NCBI GenBank assembly: GCA_003868215.1
Contig: QWDQ01000009.1
Span: forward strand, 124,001 to 188,000
Source of the DNA: Pseudophaeomoniella oleicola
Lineage: Eukaryota > Ascomycota > Eurotiomycetes > Phaeomoniellales > Phaeomoniellaceae
Direction: 5' to 3'
Length of the DNA stretch: 64,000 nt
Shown: positions 10,324 to 20,062 of the stretch, piece by piece
How the letters are laid out: the number at the start of each line of letters is the position of its first letter
Position numbering within the stretch: position 1 is the first letter of the stretch
Notes under the pieces: generated by a model
Databases searched by the model: none
Told to the model about the DNA's origin: nothing
Seen by the model: the letters and a program-made list of their open reading frames with translations, nothing else
Position numbers and translations under genes: made by a program

Positions 10324-11796
10324 TCATCGATTGATAGGAGGAACAGGGGTGGGGTGAGATACCCATTCTGGATCCCCATCGTCGGAGAACCGGGCCCATT
10401 GGAAGAACGTGCAAGAAGTTTCAGTTTTTGTGTCTTTCCCAGCTTCCTTCCTCTGCATAATGGTGATGGTGTCTGGTTCTGATTTGAAGGCAGGCTGCGC
10501 AGAATTTTCTGGACGGGCATTGGTGCCGTTGGTACTAAATCCAGCATGACACATCCACATATACCGACCCCTATTCTCCCTTTTTTTTTGCACGCATCTC
10601 AGCACGCAGGGGACTCCGCAGTGGCATCTCGGGGTATGACGAGGGTGAAACTCGTCACGGTACCAGCGGTAGGTGATGTTGATGCGGGAGGTATCGGAGA
10701 TGGGGTGCGGTGTTATTGTCTGAGACGGGGCGACGGCGTGTTTCCATTCTTCTTGCATTTCGGCGTGCATCGTTAGGAGGGAGTTGTGGGGTAAGGGAAG
10801 GGATATCTGGCCTGATGCATTGTCCTCGTCTCCGGTGTTCGACGGTGTGGGGTTAGTGCTGTTGTTGGTGGTGGCGGTTGTAGCGCTGTCTTTGTCTTTG
10901 GGAACGGTTTTGCGGACGCGAAATTCGCGAGAAACGCCTAGGGAGAGACTACCGATAATGGCACGGGGTCCAAGGTAGGTGAGCTGGTCCGAATGATATC
11001 CAACAGATTCTTTGCCTCCGGCGTAGTGGTTGACGAAGGCGGCATTGGGTTGCCATTCCTTGGGTGACTGGAAACGGAGCTTTTTGCCGCCGTAATGAGT
11101 TCGAATTCGACTTTGGATTTCTTTGTTGACGGCTTCTCTGACGAGATCTGACACCTTTTGCATCAAGGGCGTCCATTGCCTGACGTCAGTCAAGTGCGCG
11201 CCATTGTAGACGTACTCGGTCTTCTGACGGATTGCTTCATCCAAGCTCGACACGTAGAACGAGGAGGTGTGAGGAGATTGCACGACGTTATCAAAGATTC
11301 TGAAAGAAAGATGGGGAAATGTTCCCGACTCCTGTAGCAGTTCTGACAGAAGAGAATCTGCAAGATCTGCGGGTAGGAAATTATGGATGATAGAGCACGG
11401 GGTATGAGCTGCTATATCTTCTGGAGAGTACAAATGAAGGGTTTTACCCTTCTTGGTAAGAGATTTTGCAGCAGGTCCAAAATTGGAAGACTTCTCGGCT
11501 CGAAAACTGAAGGGGAGAGAGCTCTGAATGCCTGCAGTTGCTACTCTTTTAGGTGGTGAGGATTCCCGAGTAGCATTCGAAGGCGTCAACAATTTCAGCA
11601 CTTCGTCAACAGATCCATTAGCTGATGCCAATACATCGAGCAATGTCTCGGTCTTTATATTGGGATTTAGTGAAGCAAGTATGGCCAACTTCAGCTCGGT
11701 GCTGTCGTCTTCAGTGGCAGTATGCCTGGCGTGACTGAGAGGATGCGGCTCGTCATTATCGAGCTTCCTCTTCTTCCTAGAGATGAACGCGTCCAT
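10324..11796 (-). CDS. AlkB-like 2-oxoglutarate/Fe(II) dioxygenase with CUE and GRF domains
   Basis: A single exon of 490 residues; the ATG is at 11796. Residues about 30-70 (ELKLAILASLNPNIKTETLL...VDEVLKLL) look like a CUE ubiquitin-binding helix bundle. The dioxygenase core shows VNHYAGGKESVGYHSDQ with iron ligands H268 and D270. The distal ligand is H353 in EWKHAV, and RINITYRWY supplies the 2-oxoglutarate arginine. These match ALKBH2/ALKBH3-type demethylases, which remove alkyl groups from 1-methyladenine and 3-methylcytosine. Near the C-terminus, CHCGVPCVLRCVQKK...YMWMC...CTFFQWA is a GRF zinc finger, which binds single-stranded nucleic acid in APE2 and topoisomerase III. The likely role is repair of alkylated DNA or RNA in the nucleus, with recruitment through ubiquitin. 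Domain calls are by eye. Confidence 0.9.
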   Translation of the reverse strand: MDAFISRKKRKLDNDEPHPLSHARHTATEDDSTELKLAILASLNPNIKTETLLDVLASANGSVDEVLKLLTPSNATRESSPPKRVATAGIQSSLPFSFRAEKSSNFGPAAKSLTKKGKTLHLYSPEDIAAHTPCSIIHNFLPADLADSLLSELLQESGTFPHLSFRIFDNVVQSPHTSSFYVSSLDEAIRQKTEYVYNGAHLTDVRQWTPLMQKVSDLVREAVNKEIQSRIRTHYGGKKLRFQSPKEWQPNAAFVNHYAGGKESVGYHSDQLTYLGPRAIIGSLSLGVSREFRVRKTVPKDKDSATTATTNNSTNPTPSNTGDEDNASGQISLPLPHNSLLTMHAEMQEEWKHAVAPSQTITPHPISDTSRINITYRWYRDEFHPRHTPRCHCGVPCVLRCVQKKRENRGRYMWMCHAGFSTNGTNARPENSAQPAFKSEPDTITIMQRKEAGKDTKTETSCTFFQWARFSDDGDPEWVSHPTPVPPINR

Positions 11797-12269
11797 CAAT
11801 TTCTAGCGCCTGTTCTTGTACTTCCTTCGCGAGGCTCCATGTAGATCGAAGTGCCCGAGTCTCAAAAAAAAACACTTGATAGACTCGCTGCATGTGCCTA
11901 GGAATCGAAGAAACATCCGATGGTTATGGAGGCTAATCTGGAGAAGAGGGAGAATAGGGATCATAACACCGGTTTGGGCGTAATAATTTATTATTAACCT
12001 CTTCCGCCTCGGCACCTTTACCCCACAACACGTCAGTACTTGAAGGTAATCAATTTCTCTTGCTTAGCAGTTTCCAATCGATCTTGGATATCTGTGCAAT
12101 ATTCACTTTGGGCACTGATCATTCTTGAAGATGTGCATTGACATATATCGGCCTCTCATAAGAATCTAAGGGATAAGCAGACACGGTCAAGTCAACCTTG
12201 TGGAAGGACAGGCGGATATCATGTGCGATCGGGCCCAGCAATCATCACCACTGCACTTAGGATTTTGTC
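11797..12269. other. Divergent promoter region between the AlkB-like gene and PEX7
   Basis: About 470 bases shared by two genes transcribed away from each other. AT-rich sequence (TAATAATTTATTATTAA) lies near 11980-11998. No other gene was seen. Confidence 0.6.
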
Positions 12270-13376
12270 ATGGACTTCAAGACACAGGGATTCAACCCTT
12301 ATAGTGTGAAATACTCGCCATTCTTCGACAACCGTATAGCCGTCGCCAGCGCTGCAAATTTCGGTCTGGTCGGTAATGGCCGACTATATGTCTTGGAATT
12401 GACTCCGAACGGCATCGTCTGTGCGAAATGGTATCCTACGCAAGACGCTCTGTACGACTTGGCCTTCTCGGAAGTACATCCTGCTCATATAGTGGCCTCC
12501 TCGGGTGATGGTGCCCTGAAGCTCTTTAATGCAGATCTGGACCCTCAATTTCCTGTCGGCGTCTATCACGAACATACACGGGAAGCGTTCAGCGTATCTT
12601 GGAATCTGGTGGGCAAACGTAACTTTGCTTCGTCATCATGGGATGGCACGATCAAGCTATGGGATCCGGAACGCCCAACGACAAGTGCAACGCAGACACC
12701 CGCCGACAAGCTACCATTCAAGCCGGGTGCGGGAAGCACTGGCAGTGCATTGCTGACACTGCCAATACATAGCTGTACATACAGCACCTCATGGTCACCA
12801 CATTCAGCGGACGTAATATCATGTGTCTCGTCTGATTCTCATCTACGTATATTCGATCTCCGACTTCCAGCCTCTGCCGCAAATCATCTGGCGTTGAGGA
12901 TCCCCATCCATGCACCACCTCAGACGGCAGCCAGCACAACCGGATTACCACAGCCCACCTTCCCGCCATCTGAAGCTCTTACGCACGACTGGAATAAATA
13001 CCGTGACACCGTCGTCGCCGCTGCCGGAGTCGACAGCATCATCCGCATATTTGACATTCGAAACCCTCAGGCAGGCCCGACGAATCTCTTACAAGGCCAC
13101 CAATACGCAGTCCGCCGTGTCGCATGGTCACCGCACCTGCCCGACCTCTTGCTCTCCGCCAGCTACGACATGACCTGCCGAGTATGGTCCGACGGCAGCT
13201 CCAACACCCACCCTGGCAGCATATCAGGCCCTGCGCGCGAGCTCGGACGGAACAACATGCACACCGAATTTGCCACGGGAGTAGATTGGTGTCTGTTCGG
13301 CAGCGAAGGATGGGCTGCGAGTTGCGGATGGGACGAGTCTGTGCGAGTATGGGACGCGAGATCTTTCATGGCATAG
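12270..13376 (+). CDS. PEX7: Peroxisomal targeting signal 2 receptor (Pex7)
   Basis: A single exon of 368 residues, the usual Pex7 length. The N-terminus (FKTQGFNPYSVKYSPFFDNR, then a NFGLVGNGRLYVL block) is characteristic. WD40 repeats fill the rest, with recognisable WDGTIKLWD, LRIFDLR, IIRIFDIR, YDMTCRVW and WDESVRVWD strands. Pex7 is a cytosolic seven-bladed propeller that binds the N-terminal nonapeptide PTS2 of cargo such as thiolase. It delivers the cargo to the peroxisome membrane with a co-receptor (Pex20 in filamentous fungi). No introns are needed. The start is the first ATG and fits the family N-terminus. Identity is confident. Confidence 0.95.
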   Translation: MDFKTQGFNPYSVKYSPFFDNRIAVASAANFGLVGNGRLYVLELTPNGIVCAKWYPTQDALYDLAFSEVHPAHIVASSGDGALKLFNADLDPQFPVGVYHEHTREAFSVSWNLVGKRNFASSSWDGTIKLWDPERPTTSATQTPADKLPFKPGAGSTGSALLTLPIHSCTYSTSWSPHSADVISCVSSDSHLRIFDLRLPASAANHLALRIPIHAPPQTAASTTGLPQPTFPPSEALTHDWNKYRDTVVAAAGVDSIIRIFDIRNPQAGPTNLLQGHQYAVRRVAWSPHLPDLLLSASYDMTCRVWSDGSSNTHPGSISGPARELGRNNMHTEFATGVDWCLFGSEGWAASCGWDESVRVWDARSFMA

Positions 13377-13835
13377 CAGCAGTACAGTAGTAACCCCTAC
13401 GTTGTCACTGAAGGACTAGCTAGAATCCGTCGGTCGGTCTGTCCTTGCTAGCAGTTGATCCCTGTATCGCTTGCCGCACACAGTGTCAACTTATAATCCA
13501 ACCAAACCTTTTAGATATGAATAACGAAACAAATCCATCTTGGATCATGAACATCTTTTTGGCAATCATACGAAAAAGCATCCCTCTAAATTGTCATATC
13601 TCATACCACAGTCCTAGTAGACGTCTACATACCAACCCAATCTTAATTGATCCTTTCTCTCCTTCCCCTCTTCCTCCCCTCCCTCAGAAAAATGAAAGTA
13701 GAATTTGAAAAAGAATACAAAATACAAACCTCCCCTTCCCCATCAACCAACCAACCAACCATACGTGTACATACATATCATTGATATTGATTGCTACCCA
13801 AGTACGAAAAAGAAAAAAAAAAGAAAAAAGAGAAT
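13377..13835. other. PEX7 3' region up to the tRNA gene
   Basis: About 460 bases with no gene. It holds a CT-rich stretch near 13648-13686, a (CCAA)n run at 13744-13760, and an A-rich tract at 13806-13830. That tract sits just past the 3' end of the minus-strand tRNA, so on that strand it reads as a T-run. This is the usual RNA polymerase III stop. Confidence 0.7.
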
Positions 13836-13906
13836 TCCCTCGCCGGGAATCGAACCCGGATCTCCGGAATGAGAATCCGACATCATGACCATTAGACAAC
13901 GAGGGA
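13836..13906 (-). tRNA. tRNA-Glu (anticodon CTC)
   Basis: Reverse-complemented, the 71 bases fold as a full cloverleaf. The acceptor stem pairs TCCCTCG with CGAGGGA. The D arm contains TCTAATGGTCATGA. The anticodon arm pairs TCGGA with TCCGG around the loop TTCTCAT, giving CTC. The T arm CCGGG-TTCGATT-CCCGG is perfect. The sequence closely follows eukaryotic tRNA-Glu. There is no intron and no encoded CCA. Several T-runs follow on the transcribed strand. Confidence 0.97.
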
Positions 13907-14932
13907 CTTGTTTTTCTGGTACAATTATTGAAAAGAATATGAGCTAATTAAAATTATATCTACGTGGGTGTGTGGGTGGGTAGGAAAGAAAGTGGGGAAG
14001 AGAAAAGATAAGTTGTTGATTGACTGATGACTAATCATAGATGCTTGATGTTATGGGTGTCAAGTTGATGAGTTATGGAGATGATGTGATTAATGGTCTT
14101 TGCGAGGCGTTGGTGGATGGGATATATTCAGGGGTTGGATTGGGTCCGGTTTGGATGGACCGGGTTCGACCTCATGTACATACATCTACATCCCTTATGG
14201 ATGGATACTACGGAGAGCGCAATGAACACGGATATATCAATTCGAGAGTGGGAATGTAACCTTTCATTAACAGAAACTCCTCTTAATGCACATCGCTGAT
14301 GAATCAGTGGGTTGATGATTCAAGACCATGTAAGTCCAGGTAACTCTAGACTCGGAACAGCAGACAATCTATGCCTTCTGCATGAATCGAATCGAATCAA
14401 TACCTCCAGGAGATCCCAGCCCGCCCTAAAGGAAGCAATTTACCCCCTGATAATCAACATATGCAAAGAAAATATTACACCCTCTCGATACTTCTCCGAT
14501 GTCTTCTTCACAACCATCAGATAATGCTGGCTTAGCAGTTCCTAGACCCCAGTCATTCCAACCCAATTCGACCCATTCGACCCAAACTTGGGTAAGAAAA
14601 TGCTAAACAGAAGAAATATTCAGAGTCTTCACAGTGATAACCTGATACATGCCCCTTCATGTCCTTTTGTGCGCCAGACACCAAGCTTCCCAATCAATCA
14701 TGCTTTGAGAACAATAGAAACAAATTCCAGTGGCTTTTCAGTGTACAAAATTTTGCAGAATGCCATGCCCTCAACGTAAAAGTCTGGATCGAATTTCATA
14801 AGAGCATTCAGACAACGTCAGTCACCAGTAGAGGCAGATGCCCATTGGAGAAAGCTCATTACAGGAGAGTGAGACCAGGTAGAACCAGCCATTCATGTAG
14901 ACTCCGACCTCGCGGACCGTATGCTATTGCGT
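13907..14932. other. Intergenic region between tRNA-Glu and BNI4
   Basis: About 1 kb with no supportable gene. Short open frames near 14041-14300 and 14312-14524 have no recognisable motif and random-looking composition. The right part is the 3' UTR of the minus-strand BNI4 gene. Confidence 0.55.
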
Positions 14933-17430
14933 TTAGAAGAAGTGGGTATAGATCTTAGATGTCTCGTGAACCTCCATTTCCTGCAACATGATTAGTACAA
15001 GACAATTGATCAATAGTCAGTTTGGGTCTCACCATTTTGAACGTGTTGAGCTCCTCCTTGATCTGCTGTGCAAGCATAGGAGTCAAGCGGTTGCAAGTAG
15101 CAATCTCACCTCGGCGATCATAGTCGGTGCTCGTCCAAGTATCATGAAATTGAATACGGGGACTGAAGCTAATGTTGCGCGTAGGGTTGTTACGGGCGGT
15201 GGATGGACTATCCTTCGCCTCCATACTAGCAAAGCGGGTAATGGAGGAGAAGTAATCCTCATGCTCCAATCCTTCAATGGCGACAGAATCGGTGCGTCGA
15301 TGGCCGGATCTAGGAGGCTGATCATCACCAGGAGTGCTTGGCGCACTTGAGCCAGGCGAATCGTTTACGTGAGGGATCTGCGGGAGGTTGAAGTCTGGAA
15401 CCTTGAAAGTATAAGGAGTGGCGGCCGGGGAGGACTGCCCGGAGTCGGTTCGCTTCAGGATACCTTTTCTGACTGCAGCGAGCACTTCAGCGCGTTCCTT
15501 CTCGCCGCCGACAATGCTGCGCCGTGAGCGAACTTCTGTAGAAGCGCTGCTGGCAACGGAAGCATTGGCGGCCGCGTCGAGAGAGTTGCGGTTCAGCTTC
15601 GGGAAACCAGTGCCGCCACCAGCTTGCTCGTGGGGATCAGCATTAACGTTGACCTTTTCACGTTCTGCTTCTACTGTGACCATGGATACTTCTGCAACGG
15701 ATGGTTGCATAATCGGGCCATCGGCAGCAGGTACGCCAATCACAGATTTCGGCCTGAACAATCCAACGAGCGATTTCGTAGATTTCTTGACCCCCTTTCC
15801 CATTTTCCTCAACATTATCGAGGCCGAGGAGGCTGTTGAGGAGATGGACAAGTTATCGGTCGACCCAGTAAAGAAATGTCCCTGGCCAGAGTAAATGCTC
15901 TCACCCAGTCCAGCTTCTTCCTGTCTTTGAGCAATTGCAGCCTCTTCTGGAGGAAGCTCATCTTCATACTTAGACGTTCTCCTTGCAGCCTTGACTGCCT
16001 TCTCCTTTTCAAGGTGTGCCTGGGCAGTGGCTTTGCGAAGCTCTGAGGCACTACCGAAAGAAAAGGCGCGTCTCAATTTGGACTTCTTCTTGTCATCTTT
16101 CTTCCCAAGCGCAGCCAGCTGTCGAGCAGCAGGGCTATCGTTAATAGCAGCACCTGCAGGCGTCGCAGCAGGAGCTGGTTGTGGCTTCGCGGTAGGTTGT
16201 GGCACAGGCGCCTCAAGTGTCTTCGCATCAGGACTCATGGTCATTGGCTGCGACAATGGTGACGGATTTGTGGTTCGTTTAGAAGCATCAGGCGTGCGAG
16301 GAGGGACATTGACGATTTTCACATCTTGCTTGTTAACCGCAGTGGCTTGCTGAACCGAGCCCTGGGGAGTGGATGCGGTAGACGATGAATCGCGTCGGGA
16401 CTAGGATATATTAGCAAGGGACATGACTGGGGAGTGTCAAACATACCGATGGCCGACTTGAAGACTCTGTCGATCTCGTGGAGACCACAGAGTCGGTGCT
16501 TCCGTTGTGAGTATGTGGAGAACGCTGAGGTGATTCCTGACGCTGTTTCCACTCCCGTGATTCCGTCCGTGCTGGGTACTGAATCGGAGGGCTTGGATGG
16601 GGGGAATATGTCTTAGGGCCTTCACTCTCAACACCGTAGCTTGCTGGGTCCATACTCCCCATGCTGCGTCTGCGGTATCTCTTGGCCATGTCTGACGTGG
16701 TACGGGGTACACTCATATCATCAACACTGGTGATTCGGGTTTGGCTGCCAGCGTTGAAAGTCTGGCCGCGAAATGACTGATAATTATGCAAGGAAGGTAG
16801 GCTGTTGGAATGGCCCGGATGGCTGTAGAGCTGACTCACTCCACCCATTCCCGAACCTGATGGTATCGCTGAAGGGCTCGGTTGACGCGAGCGTTGGGGG
16901 GAGTTGCGGTGATATCGATCTGGAGAAGGCCTTTGCGAGGAATTAGAATGGGCAGATAACATAGTGCTCGAGGTTGATAAGTCGATGGTGGACTTCGGTC
17001 TCGCACGGTTCTCGCTGTAACCTTGGCGTTGGTTTAATGAGGTATCGTCACGACTGTAGACTCCCCTGTTGTTTGACATAGAACCGGCGGCAGGATAGTG
17101 CTGCTTGGGTATGAGGTTTGCTCCGCCGGACATGTGACCGTAAGGTACTACAGGAGCTGAAGATGTTCGATTTTCGGGACGCAGATGCGGCGTCTGTATT
17201 TGTCGGCCACTACCGATGCCTTCCACCGGAGTGTATGAATATTGTACAGGAGCGTTGTACGAAGGCAGTCCACGATAACCCGAAGTAGAAGGATTGTACA
17301 TCGAGTTACGAGAGACGCCCGACGGGGGTTGGAAAGACGGGCTGAATCCTCCCGAAGAAGACGAGGGTCGACCAGGTATCATTGCAACAGAGGCCGATTG
17401 TTGTGGAATCGTCTGCACCAGAGCAGCCAT
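14933..17430 (-). CDS. BNI4: BNI4-type septum/bud-neck scaffold, PP1-binding (three exons)
   Basis: Exons 16447-17430, 15033-16400 and 14933-14980 (minus) give 799 residues. The introns are 46 and 52 nt and the frame is kept across both. The start MAALVQTIPQQ is preferred to an in-frame ATG ten codons upstream. Residues 1-330 are Ser/Pro-rich and disordered. A KKKSKLRRAFSFGSASELRKA block follows. The C-terminus carries an RVxF-type protein phosphatase 1 docking motif (RNISF, about 736-740), then FHDTWTSTDYDRRGE..TCNRLTPMLAQQIKEELNTFKM. The last 16-codon exon encodes EMEVHETSKIYTHFF, the conserved tail. In yeast, Bni4 brings PP1 (Glc7) and chitin synthase III to the neck; in filamentous fungi a role at septa or hyphal tips is likely. 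Identification rests on the C-terminal block, from memory. Confidence 0.8.
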
Positions 17431-17943
17431 CTTCACTTGTCGACAAAAGGGCAGAGACAATGAGTGTCGATGATACGGGAAGACGAGGGATGAAGGGACA
17501 CCAAGTCGTGAAAGTCTTTAACTGTTTTAAATAGGGGTCAGTAAAGTACCGCAGCTGAGAAATGGACGGGAGTATCGGTGGAGGTAGTGCATTATGCTCG
17601 CACGCCATGTCGTACCTTGAGTGGAAGTTGTATTAAGTGATGATAAGATAGCAGTAGAATACGATGTTGACGGAGTATCAAGACGATGAAACTCCCTCAA
17701 ACGCTGGAGGGAGCCGAGTCAAATGTCATATCATGTACGTTGAGAAGCGAATGTCGAATTGCTATGCTGAAAATCCCCAAGGCCCAAAAAGAAAAACACA
17801 CAAATTGAAAAACTGCAACTGACGAGCTTGACGATAACAAGCTCTCACTCAGCCCTTTGGAAAATGGGTTGAGGCGGAAGAGGGAAAAGGATGATGATGT
17901 GGATGGAGAAGGAGAGTGTATGTGTATGGGTGGTGAGAGGGAT

Positions 17944-17968
17944 GGAGGAGGAGGAGGAGGAGGAGGAG
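17944..17968 (+). repeat. (GGA)n microsatellite upstream of BNI4
   Basis: About eight GGA units in the leader or promoter of the minus-strand BNI4 gene. Confidence 0.9.
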
Positions 17969-20050
17969 ATTGAAGACGAGATTGTCTCGGGGAATCAGGA
18001 GGTGGTGATGGACTGTGGTGGAGGGTTTAGCGAGGCAGTAAGTTAATGTAGTTTCCCTTTAGTTAGATGAGCCTAAGGGGAAGTTAAGGATAGGCAGGCA
18101 AGATAAGATACCCACCTGCAGGTATTGTACAGTTACAGTTACATTGACAGTCACCGCCAGGTCAGCTTAGCAGCTTCTCCTGTACTACAAGGTGCCTAAG
18201 ATATTGGATTCTGGGTACTTTTTAAGCATTGAGAGAGTTACGCGCTACCTAGATCCTACTTAACTCAGGGAGGTAAAGATAGTGAAATTAGGTAAGGTCA
18301 GCAGTCTCCTCTTAACCAGACATAACTGGATATCAGGCGGGTGGTTTTGAATTTGGGCGAAATTCTAGGCGGATGTGGGATCTCCCAATTGGTCACAGTC
18401 TACAGGGTCATGGCGTTTGTTCTCAATGCTTAGCGGCAGGAATGTGTTCACGTTCCTAATTTAATTGGATCTTCTCCCAATCGACGGTTGGTATGACGAG
18501 GCCTGTCATCGAGAAGCGTATGTTTTGTTTTGCATGTACATTAATATGTACAGTATGTAATTTATGAAACTGACCAGTGAGCCAGGTCGTGTCTTTTCTG
18601 CTTTTTGTCTTTCTTTTGTGGGAAGGGGAACGGATTGGAAGGTTCCATCGTGGTGATAGCAGACAAAGACAATGAGCTCTCCTCCGGACCAGTCATACGC
18701 TTTCTTTGCAATTCTATCCAGCTCACCCGCAATACAAAGAGGGGGTGGACGACACAATGTTCCAATGGGTAACTGGCCTCCTTTGCCTGCTTTCAAGATA
18801 AGAGCAAGAATGTAAAGAGTATCGTGTGGAAATTATCATGATAGTTATTGCTCTCTAGCGTTCTACAACCGCGACAAAGTTGACCATTGTGCTCAAGTGA
18901 CACTTTTGCCTAGACTTGACCTACATACTAACCATGTATGTACCTAGTAACGAGGTGATTCTAAACCCCTCAGTATGAATCTATCTGGATGCCGAGCGGT
19001 GACTTGCGGAATGGTGGAGCATGAGGGTTCTCTTTTATGCTACGTAGTAGAATGTAGATGTACATTGTAATATACCTAGTCGAATGACAGGTGAGATTGA
19101 AATTCTTCTCAAAAAATGCATCAGCCCTCCTATCTTAGGTGCATAGCAGCCAGGTACTCTCGTTTCCTCTGTGGGGTTTATTCTGGAGTAGAAGGACCTA
19201 GTAGCAGTCATGAACGTCGTCAGGGCGAGCGTCAGGGTCATCAAACGGCTCGACGGCATCCTGTAGTAAGACTGTCTGGAATGGATCTGCGATATCAGCC
19301 TGATCGATTGAAAACAAGTTTGGGCTTCAAGCACCTACCTTACTTACCTAGGTATCCTTACCTGCCCTGGGTATTCAACGTGGTCGTACGGTACATGTAC
19401 CATGACTTAGTATTTTCCAACTCCCGACGTTCTGGTGCTCTCCCGGAAGACTCAGCAGATGTTCCTTGGTTCCTACTATGTACAACAAAGAAAGTTGTGG
19501 TTCCTTTTGCTTCGAATTTTCCGCATCACCCAACTTCTGGAGCTTTCTATCCTGCAGGCATTTCTGGATTAACGATATCCTGTGCAGGGATAATCTCCTT
19601 CGATAATGTGGAATTTGCTGATCGGGGAGATTCCTGCAAAGAGCGACTTTCACCATACAGTACACGAAGAGCGAACCGTGCCGTGCACTCGTTGATTGTA
19701 ACCTGATCCCAGCGTCAACGCACTGCGATACTGCATTATATACTATACCTTAGTATCTGATAGGTTATATAGGCGACAGTGACGCTTCCTTGGATCTTGG
19801 ACAACGGTATTGTAGTAGGTAAGACATCTACGACTGTCATGCAGGGTCTACTGATATTTTTGCTCGCTGCGATAGGTACGTCCAAGGATGGATGTCCTAC
19901 TACGTATCGTAAGTTAGTACATGCCTACAAGTGCCTAGTCCAGTACTATGTATATCCCGATACACGTTATATCTTGACTACCTCGCTACTTGGTCAGGGC
20001 AGCTCGGCAGGTAGTTCTAGTAGCCCGAGACCCACAATCTACCATCCTTC

Positions 20051-20062
20051 TACTACGTAGTA
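20051..20062. repeat. 12-bp palindrome TACTACGTAGTA, copy 1
   Basis: A perfect 12-base inverted repeat in non-coding DNA. It is one of five exact copies in the window (also 32140, 32318, 40170, 47172). A near copy with the same CTACGTAGTA core is at 19038-19049. Confidence 0.85.

Noticed and set aside
14130-14180. CCGGGTTCGACCTC resembling a tRNA T arm
   Set aside because: No D arm or anticodon arm at the right distance.
19116-19706. 196-residue plus-strand open frame
   Set aside because: Random composition, no motif, no good start context, and it overlaps an equally open antisense frame.
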